A DNA stretch of 8,322 nt from Desulfobulbus sp. (GTDB lineage: Bacteria; Pseudomonadota; Gammaproteobacteria; Burkholderiales; Rhodocyclaceae): positions 1 through 8,322 of the forward strand of contig WQUQ01000354.1 of NCBI GenBank assembly GCA_009782025.1, written 5' to 3'. A model generated the notes under the pieces. That model did no database searches. It worked only from the letters and a program-made list of their open reading frames with translations, and was not told the origin of the DNA. The position numbers and the translations under genes are program-made. Positions 1-6,084 of this stretch are shown here, piece after piece. The first letter of the stretch is position 1, and the number at the start of each line of letters is the position of its first letter.

Positions 1-12
1 TAAAAATGGAAT
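1..12. repeat. Terminal fragment of a third copy of the 103-bp repeat, cut by the window edge
   Basis: The first bases contain AAAAATGGAAT, which matches the outer end of the two full repeat copies at 2199–2301 and 4091–4193 (both end AAATGGAAT). Only about 11 bases are visible. Because both ends of the element carry the same terminal inverted repeat, neither its orientation nor its completeness can be told. A chance match to so short a string is possible. Its position just beyond a gene 3' end, like the other copies, supports the call. Confidence 0.5.
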
Positions 13-13
13 A

Positions 14-109
14 GCCCGGCCAGCAATCAACCCGATACCCAAACGACTGAACGGCATCGCCGGTGACGGCGAAGATGGCGTTGGCGATGGCGGGGGGCAT
101 GGCCCGTCG
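14..109 (-). pseudogene. Possible remnant of a molybdenum hydroxylase (xanthine/aldehyde dehydrogenase-like) large subunit C-terminus
   Basis: Read on the minus strand directly after the recG stop, in the same frame, the sequence encodes MPPAIANAIFAVTGDAVQSF (residues at 100–41) and stays open to the left edge. The string PPAIANAIFxxTGxxVxS closely resembles the last residues of molybdopterin-binding subunits of the xanthine dehydrogenase family, which typically end in P-A-I-A-N-A-(I/V)-F-x-x-T-G-x-R-(I/L/V)-R-x-L-P. No upstream part of such a protein exists, because recG occupies that space. If real, it is a 5'-deleted relic of about 20 codons whose end is overrun by the repeat fragment at 1–12. 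The resemblance is from memory of the family motif and the stretch is short, so chance cannot be excluded. No separate start or ribosome site is evident. Confidence 0.4.
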
Positions 110-2161
110 TCAGGATTTCAGCAACTCCTCGCGCGACCCGAGCCAGCGCCGCAGATGCGCTGTGGCCAGGGCGGGATGTCGGGTCAGCATCTCCTCTGCA
201 ATCTCCCGCGCCTGTTCGACCAGATCGGCATCCCGATCCAGATCGGCGTAGCGCAGCAGCGGCACGCCGCTCTGGCGCGCGCCAACGAATTCGCCGGGGC
301 CGCGCAACTGCAAATCGCGGCGGGCGATCTCGAAGCCGTCGCTGTGCTCGAAAATGATTTTCAGCCGCTGGCGGGCGGTTTCGCCCAATGGCCCGGCGTA
401 GATCAGCACGCAACTGGATTCGTAACGGCCACGCCCGACCCGGCCGCGCAACTGGTGCAGTTGCGAGAGGCCGAAGCGTTCGGCATGCTCGATGACCATC
501 AGGCTGGCGTTGGGCACGTCGACGCCGACCTCGATCACCGTCGTCGCCACCAGCACGTCGATGTCGCCGGCGGCGAAGGCGGCCATCGCCGCCTGTTTGT
601 CGTCGGCCTTGAGCCGGCCGTGCACCAGGCCGATGCGCAATTCCGGCAAGTCGGCCTGGAGTTGGGCGAAGGTTTCCTCGGCGGTTTGCAGTTGCAGCGC
701 CTCTGATTCCTCGATCAGCGGGCACACCCAATAGGCTTGACGGCCCTCCTCGACATGCTTTTTGACGAAACCAACCACGTCGGCGCGGCGGTTGTCGGCG
801 ACCAGCCGGGTCTTGACCGGCGTGCGGCCGGGCGGCAGTTCGTCGAGCACGGTGACATCGAGGTCGGCGTAATAACTCATGGCCAGCGTGCGCGGAATCG
901 GCGTTGCCGACATCATCAACTGGTGCGGATTCTCGCCCTTCTGGCGCAGCGCCAGGCGCTGGGCGACGCCGAAGCGGTGCTGCTCGTCGACGATGGCGAG
1001 GCCGAGGCGGGCGAAATCGACGCCTTCCTGAATCAGCGCATGGGTGCCGACCACCAGTTGCGCTTCGCTGGCGGCGGCGGCCAACTGCGCCCGCTTGACC
1101 TTGCCCTTGAGGCTGCCGGAAAGCCAGGCGACGCGCACGCCGAGCGGTTCCAGCCAGTCGCGCAGCTTCAGGTAATGCTGCTCGGCGAGGATTTCGGTCG
1201 GGGCCATGAAGGCCGCCTGCCAGCCGGCGGAAATCGCCTGGCAGGCGGCCAGCGCGGCGACGATGGTCTTGCCCGCGCCGACATCGCCCTGCAACAGGCG
1301 CTGCATCGGGTAGGGCCGGGCGAGATCGTTGCTGATTTCCATCGTCGCCCGCTGCTGTGCGCCGGTCAGACCAAAAGGCAGGCTGGCGAGCAGGCGAGCA
1401 GCGAGATCGTCTTGCGGATGCAACTCCGGCGCGCCCTGGTCGCGGCGGGCGAGATAAGCGCGGCGTAGCGATAGCTGCTGGGCCAGCACCTCGTCGAACT
1501 TGAGCCGCCGCCAGGCCGGGTGCTGGCGCGCCTCCAGGGCGTCGCGGTCGGCATCTGGCGGCGGCGTGTGGAGAAAACGCAGGCTGCGCGCAAAGCCGGC
1601 CAGTTTCAAACGCTGGCGCAGGTCATCGGGCAGGGTGTCGGCCAGCGCGTTGGTCAACTCGGCTTCGGCCAAGGCGGCCCCGATCAGCTTCTGCAAGGTC
1701 GCATTGCCGACTCCGGCGGTCGTCGGATAAACCGGTGTCAAGGCCGCCGGCAGCGGCTCGCCCGGCGCAACTTGACGCCAGCGGGGATGCACCATCTCCA
1801 GCCCGAAAAAGCCGCCGCGCGCCTCGCCGAAAACGCGAATGCGCGCGCCTTCGGCCAGCATCGCCTGCTGGCTCGGATAGAAGTTGAGAAAGCGCAAGGT
1901 GATTTCGCCGCTGGCATCGGCGGCCCGCGCCACCAGTTGCCGGCGCGGGCGAAACTGCACTTCGCTGTGCACAACGGTCAATTCCAACTGCACCGGCTCG
2001 CCGCCCAGAGCGCGTTCTACCAGGGTCAGGCGCGTTTCGTCCTCATAGCGCAGCGGCAGATGCAGCAGCAAATCGGCCTCGCTGTAGAGGCCGATTTTGG
2101 CGAGTTTCTTGCGCAACGCCTCGGCGGCGCGGATGGGGGCCGGTACGCCGCCTGTTTTCAT
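110..2161 (-). CDS. recG: ATP-dependent DNA helicase RecG, complete
   Basis: RecG is a cytoplasmic superfamily 2 translocase that remodels stalled replication forks and branch-migrates Holliday junctions, D-loops and R-loops. The 683-residue protein has the family's usual length and order. The N-terminal wedge/OB region covers about residues 1–240 and includes the typical LLLHLPLRYED (31–41). The helicase motifs follow: Walker A GDVGAGKT (292–299), DEQH box (392–395), SAT (418–420), and motif VI QLRGRVGRGR (570–579). The conserved tail has FEIARRDLQLRGPGEFVGARQSG (about 610–632). The ATG at 2161 is chosen because MKTGGVPAPIRAAEALRKKL aligns with the start of other RecGs; its Shine-Dalgarno is weak (GAG). 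The nearest upstream gene is the aldo/keto reductase on the same strand, but a 103-bp repeat lies between them and may carry the promoter. No damage is seen in the gene. I am confident of the function. Confidence 0.97.
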   Translation of the reverse strand: MKTGGVPAPIRAAEALRKKLAKIGLYSEADLLLHLPLRYEDETRLTLVERALGGEPVQLELTVVHSEVQFRPRRQLVARAADASGEITLRFLNFYPSQQAMLAEGARIRVFGEARGGFFGLEMVHPRWRQVAPGEPLPAALTPVYPTTAGVGNATLQKLIGAALAEAELTNALADTLPDDLRQRLKLAGFARSLRFLHTPPPDADRDALEARQHPAWRRLKFDEVLAQQLSLRRAYLARRDQGAPELHPQDDLAARLLASLPFGLTGAQQRATMEISNDLARPYPMQRLLQGDVGAGKTIVAALAACQAISAGWQAAFMAPTEILAEQHYLKLRDWLEPLGVRVAWLSGSLKGKVKRAQLAAAASEAQLVVGTHALIQEGVDFARLGLAIVDEQHRFGVAQRLALRQKGENPHQLMMSATPIPRTLAMSYYADLDVTVLDELPPGRTPVKTRLVADNRRADVVGFVKKHVEEGRQAYWVCPLIEESEALQLQTAEETFAQLQADLPELRIGLVHGRLKADDKQAAMAAFAAGDIDVLVATTVIEVGVDVPNASLMVIEHAERFGLSQLHQLRGRVGRGRYESSCVLIYAGPLGETARQRLKIIFEHSDGFEIARRDLQLRGPGEFVGARQSGVPLLRYADLDRDADLVEQAREIAEEMLTRHPALATAHLRRWLGSREELLKS

Positions 2162-2198
2162 CGCCGGCTCAAGCGGTCATCGCCACGGCAGTGGCCTG

Positions 2199-2301
2199 AT
2201 TCCATTTCCAGATCAAACGATTACTTTGTCGACTTCGCTGGCCGGTCAACCGTACTGTCTGCGCTTCGTCTTCGCGTACTCGCTTAATCTGAAAATGGAA
2301 T
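2199..2301 (+). repeat. 103-bp terminal-inverted-repeat element, copy 1 (MITE/REP-like)
   Basis: This copy runs from ATTCCATTTC to GAAAATGGAAT. It matches the reverse complement of 4091–4193 at 88 of 103 positions with no gap. Its two ends (2199–2224 and 2276–2301) are inverted repeats matching at 22 of 26 positions. An internal core at 2247–2268 is identical over 22 bases in both copies. I count 48 G/C in 103, well below the flanking genes. It occupies most of the gap between the aldo/keto reductase stop (2311) and the recG start (2161). No transposase is encoded. No target-site duplication is clear: an AT dinucleotide at each end could be one, but it is also part of the terminal repeat. A small non-autonomous transposable element or a large REP-type palindrome are the main readings. 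Confidence 0.85.
2220..2249 (-). promoter_or_regulatory. Candidate sigma-70 promoter inside repeat copy 1, pointing to recG
   Basis: On the minus strand TTGACC (2249–2244, 5 of 6 to the -35 consensus) is followed after 18 bases by AGTAAT (2225–2220, 4 of 6 to the -10 consensus). Transcription would start near 2213, about 50 bases before the recG ATG. In repeat copy 2 the matching hexamers read TTGTAC and AGTCAT, which are poorer matches. This is a by-eye match without experimental support. Confidence 0.33.
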
Positions 2302-2310
2302 GACATCACA

Positions 2311-3303
2311 TCAGACATTCAACAGCCGCGCCATCGCTTCCGGGTAACGCTGACCGGCGGCGGCGTCGGGCGGGAATATCGCGTCGATTTCGGCCAGTTC
2401 CGCCGCGCTGAACGTCACATCGAGCGCACCGAGATTTTCTTCCAGCGCGGCGATGCGGCGCGTTCCCGGAATGGGGATGATCTGCTCGCCTTTGGCCAGC
2501 ACCCAGGCCAGCGCAAGCTGGGCGGGGGTGCACTGTTTCTGCCCGGCGAGTTGTTTGACCTGCGCGACGAGCGCCAGATTCCTGGCGAAATTTTCGCCCT
2601 GAAAACGCGGGCTGGAGCGGCGGTAATCATCGGCGGCGAAATCGTCCTGGCTCTTGATGGCGCCGGTGAGAAAGCCGCGCCCGAGCGGGCTGTAGGGCAC
2701 GAGGGCGATGCCGAGCCGGGCGCAGGCGGCGAGTTGCCCCTGCTGTTCCGGGTCGCGCGTCCACAGTGAATACTCGTTTTGCAGCGCGGCGATCGGATGC
2801 ACGGCGTGAGCGCGTTCCAGGGTTTTCACCGAGGCTTCCGAAAGACCGAGGTAGCGCACCTTGCCCTGGCGCACGAGTTCGCTCATGGCGCCGACCGTCT
2901 CCTCGATCGGCACGCTGGCGTCGATGCGATGCTGGTAATAAAGGTCGATATGATCGACGCCAAGACGCTTCAGGCTGCCCTCGCAACAGGCGCGCACATA
3001 GTCGGGACGGCCATTGACGCCACGCGCCGCCGGGTCGTTCGGATCGCGCACGATGCCGAATTTGGTGGCGAGAAAAACCTGATTGCGCCGTCCGGCAATG
3101 GCCTTGCCGACCAGAATTTCATTGGTATGCGGGCCGTAAACGTCGGCGGTGTCGAGCAGCGTGACGCCGAGATCAAGCGCCCGCTGAAGGGTGGCGATGG
3201 ATTCTCCGTCGTCATGGGCGCCGTAGAAATCGCTCATGCCCATGCAGCCAAGGCCGAGCGCGGAAACGGCAGGGCCGTTGCGGCCCAGCGTGCGAAATTT
3301 CAT
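2311..3303 (-). CDS. Aldo/keto reductase, YakC/AKR13-like
   Basis: This is a predicted cytoplasmic NADPH-dependent oxidoreductase with a TIM-barrel fold that reduces aldehydes or ketones; the physiological substrate cannot be read from sequence. Counting from the ATG at 3303 (330 residues), the classical tetrad is intact: D51 and Y56 in [15 protein letters not shown]81 in FLATKFG, and H125 in DLYYQHRID. Cofactor-binding elements [11 protein letters not shown] and IPIPGTRR, followed by LEENLGA, are in the expected C-terminal half. I chose ATG 3303 because a GGAG Shine-Dalgarno (3313–3310) sits 6 bases upstream. That GGAG directly abuts the ATG at 3309, leaving no spacing there, and the start at 3315 is a TTG. 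The gene follows ridA by 24 bases, so the two are probably cotranscribed. The repeat element begins 9 bases past its stop. The family call is secure; the subfamily is inferred from the overall pattern. Confidence 0.93.
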   Translation of the reverse strand: MKFRTLGRNGPAVSALGLGCMGMSDFYGAHDDGESIATLQRALDLGVTLLDTADVYGPHTNEILVGKAIAGRRNQVFLATKFGIVRDPNDPAARGVNGRPDYVRACCEGSLKRLGVDHIDLYYQHRIDASVPIEETVGAMSELVRQGKVRYLGLSEASVKTLERAHAVHPIAALQNEYSLWTRDPEQQGQLAACARLGIALVPYSPLGRGFLTGAIKSQDDFAADDYRRSSPRFQGENFARNLALVAQVKQLAGQKQCTPAQLALAWVLAKGEQIIPIPGTRRIAALEENLGALDVTFSAAELAEIDAIFPPDAAAGQRYPEAMARLLNV

Positions 3304-3309
3304 GGTCAT

Positions 3310-3313
3310 CTCC
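3310..3313 (-). promoter_or_regulatory. Shine-Dalgarno GGAG fixing the aldo/keto reductase start
   Basis: GGAG lies 6 bases upstream of the ATG at 3303. It touches the ATG at 3309 and lies inside a reading that would begin at TTG 3315. Normal spacing therefore favours the MKFRTLG start. Confidence 0.7.
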
Positions 3314-3327
3314 AATGGCAGATCGGG

Positions 3328-3711
3328 TCAGCCGCCAACAAACATCACCGCATCGGCCTCGACCAGCGCTCCGCGCGGCAGTTCCTTGACGCCGACGGCG
3401 GCGCGGGCGGGAAACGGCTCATTGAAATAGCGGGCCATGGTTTCATTGACCTTGGCGAAGTGGCCGAGATCGGTCAGAAAAACGTTGAGCTTGACCACGT
3501 CGGCCAATGTTCCGCCCGCCGCCACGGCGACGGCCTTGAGATTGTCGAAAACGCGAACGATTTGCCCGTCGATGCCGTCTACCATCTGCATGGTGGCCGG
3601 ATCGAGGCCGATCTGCCCGGACAGATACACGGTGTCGCCGACGCGCACGGCTTGCGAATAGGTGCCGATGGCGGCCGGGGCGTTCGGGGTGGCGATGATG
3701 GTCCTGGTCAT
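3328..3711 (-). CDS. ridA: RidA family reactive imine/enamine deaminase
   Basis: RidA (YjgF/YER057c/UK114 family) hydrolyses reactive 2-aminoacrylate and related enamines or imines released by PLP enzymes such as threonine/serine dehydratase, protecting PLP-dependent enzymes. The protein has 127 residues, normal for this homotrimeric family. Expected active-site features are present: Y18 in GTYSQAV, the SGQIGLDP strand (31–38), R103 in FPARAAVGV (the key carboxylate-binding arginine) and E118 in ALVEADAVM. The ATG at 3711 is preceded by AGGAAAG (3722–3716) at good spacing. It is the first gene of a probable ridA–aldo/keto reductase transcript and diverges from the TPR gene. The arginine and glutamate support a true deaminase rather than one of the inactive Rid subfamilies, but exact substrate range is inferred. 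Confidence 0.95.
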   Translation of the reverse strand: MTRTIIATPNAPAAIGTYSQAVRVGDTVYLSGQIGLDPATMQMVDGIDGQIVRVFDNLKAVAVAAGGTLADVVKLNVFLTDLGHFAKVNETMARYFNEPFPARAAVGVKELPRGALVEADAVMFVGG

Positions 3712-3743
3712 GCTGCTTTCCTGTTTGGAATGACGAAAGCCCG

Positions 3744-3749
3744 ATTGTA
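3744..3749 (-). promoter_or_regulatory. Candidate -10 element for ridA
   Basis: TACAAT on the minus strand (5 of 6 to TATAAT) would place the transcription start near 3737, about 26 bases before the ridA ATG. No good -35 is seen at 16–18 bases. That region would fall inside the first codons of the divergent TPR gene, so an activator or a different promoter is possible. Confidence 0.35.
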
Positions 3750-3761
3750 GACGTGAAGCTC

Positions 3762-4091
3762 ATGAACCCACGCATCGCATCCCTGGAGAAAATGCTCGGC
3801 GGCCCGCGCGACGGCGCGCTGCTGCGCTTCTCGCTGGGCAACGAATACCTGAAAGCCGGCGACCCGGCGCGCGCCAGCGTCTCTTTTCGCGCTGCCGTCG
3901 ACCGCGACCCGGCTTACTCGGCGGCCTGGAAAGCGCTCGGCAAGGCGCTGGCCGAATCCGGCGACGCCGTCGCCGCGCTGGCCGCCTACGAACAGGGTAT
4001 CGCCGTCGCCGAACATCGCGGCGACATCCAGGCGGCCAAGGAAATGAAGATTTTTGCGCGGCGCATTCGGGCGGCGCTGGCGGCCAGGTGA
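3762..4091 (+). CDS. Small tetratricopeptide-repeat protein
   Basis: This is a 109-residue protein, probably cytoplasmic, since it has no signal peptide or membrane segment. Two TPR-like helix pairs cover most of it. Repeat one is about residues 19–50 (ALLRFSLGNEYLKAGD, then ARASVSFRAAVDRDP). Repeat two is about 52–84 (AWKALGKALAESGD, then AVAALAAYEQGIAVAE). A basic helix ends it (KEMKIFARRIRAALAAR). TPRs bind partner proteins, and the partner is unknown here. The start is uncertain: ATG 3762 gives MNPRIASLEK, while an in-frame GTG at 3753 would add three residues. Neither has a good ribosome site, so leaderless translation is possible. It is the only plus-strand gene, divergent from ridA and convergent with ampG. 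The final A of its TGA stop is also the first base of repeat copy 2. The C-terminus looks complete, so truncation by the repeat is not evident. Confidence 0.85.
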   Translation: MNPRIASLEKMLGGPRDGALLRFSLGNEYLKAGDPARASVSFRAAVDRDPAYSAAWKALGKALAESGDAVAALAAYEQGIAVAEHRGDIQAAKEMKIFARRIRAALAAR

Positions 4092-4193
4092 TTCCATTTC
4101 AAAATCAGCCGAGGACGCGAAGGCGAAGCGCAGACAGTACGGTTGTACGGCCAGCGAAGCCGACAAAGTCATCGGTTGATTGGGAAATGGAAT
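4091..4193 (-). repeat. 103-bp terminal-inverted-repeat element, copy 2 (opposite orientation)
   Basis: This is the reverse complement of copy 1, with 15 substitutions and no gap over 103 bases. Its terminal repeats (4091–4116 and 4168–4193) match at 22 of 26 positions, and its outer 10 bases are perfectly inverted. The identical 22-base core is at 4124–4145. It fills the whole space between the convergent TPR gene (stop 4089–4091) and ampG (stop 4198–4196), so any transcript from either side reads into it and could fold its long terminal stem. There is no U-tract of the kind expected for an intrinsic terminator. No transposase is encoded. Confidence 0.85.
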
Positions 4194-4195
4194 AT

Positions 4196-5461
4196 TCAGT
4201 CGCGGGCGTGCCACGGCGCGACTTTGAACAACAGCAACATGCCGGGGAAGGCCAGCGCGAAGCAGAGCCAGAAAAAGTTGATCCAGCCCAGGGTTTCAAC
4301 CAGCCGGCCGGCGGTGGCGTTGATGACGGTGCGCGGCAGGGCCATCAGGCTGGTGAATAGCGCCAGTTGGGTAGCAGTGTAGGCCGGGTGGGTGGCGCGC
4401 GCCATGAAGGCGACGAAGGCGGTGGTGCCCAGCCCGACGCCGATCGCTTCGCCGGCGATGACGGCGGCGAGAATGGCCTGGCGGGCGGGGGTGGATTCGC
4501 TGGGGCCAACCCAGGCCAGCGCGACAAAGCCGAGAATGCTCACCACCTGCACCACGCCGAACAGCCACAGCGCCCGGTTGATGCCGAGCTTGAGCATCCA
4601 CAGGCCGCCGAGCATGCCGCCGGCCACCGCGGGCCACAGGCCGGCGTTTTTGGCGATGAGGCCGATTTCCGTTTTGCTGAAGCCCATGTCGAGATAAAAC
4701 GGCGTGGCCAGCGCGGTGCACAGCGAATCGCCGAGTTTGTAGAAGAACAGAAAGGCGAGCAGCAGCAGCGCCGAACGCAGGCCGTGGCGGCCGAAAAATT
4801 CGCGGAAAGGCTCAACCACGCTGTCGCGCAGGGTGCGCGGGCTGCCGGGGGCGATGGGCGGTTCGCGCACGAGTAACGTCATCAGCAAACCCGGCAGCAT
4901 GAAGGCGGCGGTAATGATGAACACCTGATTCCACGGCAGTTTGTCGGCCAACACCAGGGACAGCGACCCCGGCACCAGCCCGGCGATGCGGTAGGCATTG
5001 ACGTGAATGGCGTTGCCCAGACCAAGTTCCGCATCGGCCAGGATTTCGCGGCGGAAGGCGTCGAGCGCGATGTCCTGGGTGGCCGAGGCCAGGGCAATCA
5101 GCAGGCAAAGCAGGGTAATCGGGTGGCTGAACATCTCGGCGGCGCTCAAGCCCTGCGGCGAAAACTGGCCGAGCCAGGCAATGCCCAGCAGCAACATGAC
5201 TTGCGTCAGCGCCATCCAGCCCCGGCGACGGCCCAGCCCCGGCAGGGCATAGCGGTCGAGCAGGGGCGACCAGAGAAATTTCCACGTATACGGCAGTTGC
5301 ACGAGGGCGAACAGGCCGATGGTCGTCAGATCGACCTGATTGCTGCGCAGCCAGGCCGGAATCAGACTGAGCAGCAGATACAGCGGCAGACCGGAGGCGA
5401 AACCGGTAAAGATGCAGATGAGCATCCGCCGGTTGCAGAGGGCGGCGAGCCAGGCCGGCAT
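4196..5461 (-). CDS. ampG: AmpG-family muropeptide permease (MFS)
   Basis: AmpG imports GlcNAc-anhydro-MurNAc peptides across the inner membrane for peptidoglycan recycling, and in species with AmpR/AmpC it feeds beta-lactamase induction. The protein is a 421-residue polytopic major facilitator, shorter than the enterobacterial form of about 490 residues, which has extra C-terminal segments. Family hallmarks are KFLWSPLLDR (61–70) after PYTW, and TQDIALDAFR (128–137). About twelve hydrophobic segments run through the sequence. The start MPAWLAALC (ATG 5461–5459) overlaps the metW stop by one base (TGATG), giving translational coupling. The reading frame is open upstream to 5650, but that stretch is arginine/proline-rich, unlike a membrane protein N-terminus, and is only a shadow of metW. 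The gene is last in the metG-metX-metW-ampG series and ends 2 bases before repeat copy 2. Transport specificity is inferred from the family. Confidence 0.93.
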   Translation of the reverse strand: MPAWLAALCNRRMLICIFTGFASGLPLYLLLSLIPAWLRSNQVDLTTIGLFALVQLPYTWKFLWSPLLDRYALPGLGRRRGWMALTQVMLLLGIAWLGQFSPQGLSAAEMFSHPITLLCLLIALASATQDIALDAFRREILADAELGLGNAIHVNAYRIAGLVPGSLSLVLADKLPWNQVFIITAAFMLPGLLMTLLVREPPIAPGSPRTLRDSVVEPFREFFGRHGLRSALLLLAFLFFYKLGDSLCTALATPFYLDMGFSKTEIGLIAKNAGLWPAVAGGMLGGLWMLKLGINRALWLFGVVQVVSILGFVALAWVGPSESTPARQAILAAVIAGEAIGVGLGTTAFVAFMARATHPAYTATQLALFTSLMALPRTVINATAGRLVETLGWINFFWLCFALAFPGMLLLFKVAPWHARD

Positions 5462-6084
5462 CAGCGCTGTTGGGTCAGGCGGTAGACGGCCAGGCTGCCG
5501 AGGAAATTGAGGTCGCGCTCGTCGTCGTTGTCGACCGTCTGGCCGTGTTCGTCGAGCACGCTGCGCTCGCGGATGATGAGGCCCATTTGCTGGCACAGGG
5601 CCTCGAAATCGAGGAGCGTAAAGAAACGCACATTGGGCGAGTCGTACCACTGGTAGGGCAGATCTTCGGAGACCGGCATGCGGCCATCGAGCACCGAGCG
5701 CAGGTTCTTCCAGTAGGCGAAATTGGGGAAGGAGACGACCGCCTCGCGCCCGACGCGCAGCATCTCAAGCAGGATGCCCTCGGTGTGGCGCACCGTTTGC
5801 AGCGTGCGCGACAGCACGACGTGATCGAAAGCCTGATCGGCGAAGACCTCAAGCCCCTTTTCCAGATTGCCCTGGATGATGTTGATGCCGTTTTTGATCG
5901 CCGCCAGGATGTTGGCGTCGTCGATTTCGACGCCCCAGCCGCGCACGCCGCGACTGTCGATCAGGTGTTTGAGCAGGCTGCCGTCGCCGCAACCCAAGTC
6001 CAGCACCTTGTGCCCCGGCTCGATCCAGCCGGCGATGACATCGAAATCCGGGCGATTCTGGATTGTTGTCATGATCGGCGTCAT
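5461..6084 (-). CDS. metW: MetW, methyltransferase-fold partner of MetX in methionine biosynthesis
   Basis: MetW is a class I SAM-methyltransferase-fold protein almost always encoded beside metX in proteobacteria. It is needed for methionine synthesis there, probably by supporting MetX, rather than through a known methylation. The 207-residue protein shows the SAM-site glycine motif [12 protein letters not shown] (27–38) and an acidic strand end GVEIDD (51–56). It also has the MetW-typical [12 protein letters not shown] and the [11 protein letters not shown] and [20 protein letters not shown] stretches. ATG 6084 overlaps the metX stop as ATGA. A second in-frame ATG at 6072 would remove four residues, but the coupled start is preferred. 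The downstream ampG start overlaps its stop by one base. The domain and family call are firm; the biochemical role is from family knowledge. Confidence 0.95.
   Translation of the reverse strand: MTPIMTTIQNRPDFDVIAGWIEPGHKVLDLGCGDGSLLKHLIDSRGVRGWGVEIDDANILAAIKNGINIIQGNLEKGLEVFADQAFDHVVLSRTLQTVRHTEGILLEMLRVGREAVVSFPNFAYWKNLRSVLDGRMPVSEDLPYQWYDSPNVRFFTLLDFEALCQQMGLIIRERSVLDEHGQTVDNDDERDLNFLGSLAVYRLTQQR

Noticed and set aside
2199..2301. The repeat is open in more than one frame in both copies (for example a peptide with QPYCLRF in each), suggesting a small conserved protein.
   Set aside because: In that frame the 15 differences between copies alter 12 codons, 11 of them non-synonymously, so the peptide is not conserved. 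The similarity is explained by DNA-level repetition. Gene callers could still extend false proteins through it.
2199..2301. Clear target-site duplication proving transposition.
   Set aside because: The flanks (CCTG and GACA at copy 1; GGTG and ATTC at copy 2) are not direct repeats. Only a palindromic AT at both ends could be a 2-bp duplication, and it cannot be told apart from the terminal repeat itself.
3304..3315. Earlier starts for the aldo/keto reductase (TTG 3315 or ATG 3309).
   Set aside because: The GGAG ribosome site at 3313–3310 overlaps the first and touches the second, so only ATG 3303 has workable spacing.
4091..4193. Intrinsic bidirectional transcription terminator.
   Set aside because: The terminal repeats could form a stem, but the arms are about 50 bases apart, the stem is AT-rich at its base, and no T-run follows on either side. 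A role at transcript ends is still possible.
5462..5650. Longer ampG start adding 63 residues.
   Set aside because: The added stretch is arginine- and proline-rich, lies wholly inside metW and lacks family similarity. The ATG at 5461 gives a normal AmpG N-terminus and a coupled TGATG junction.
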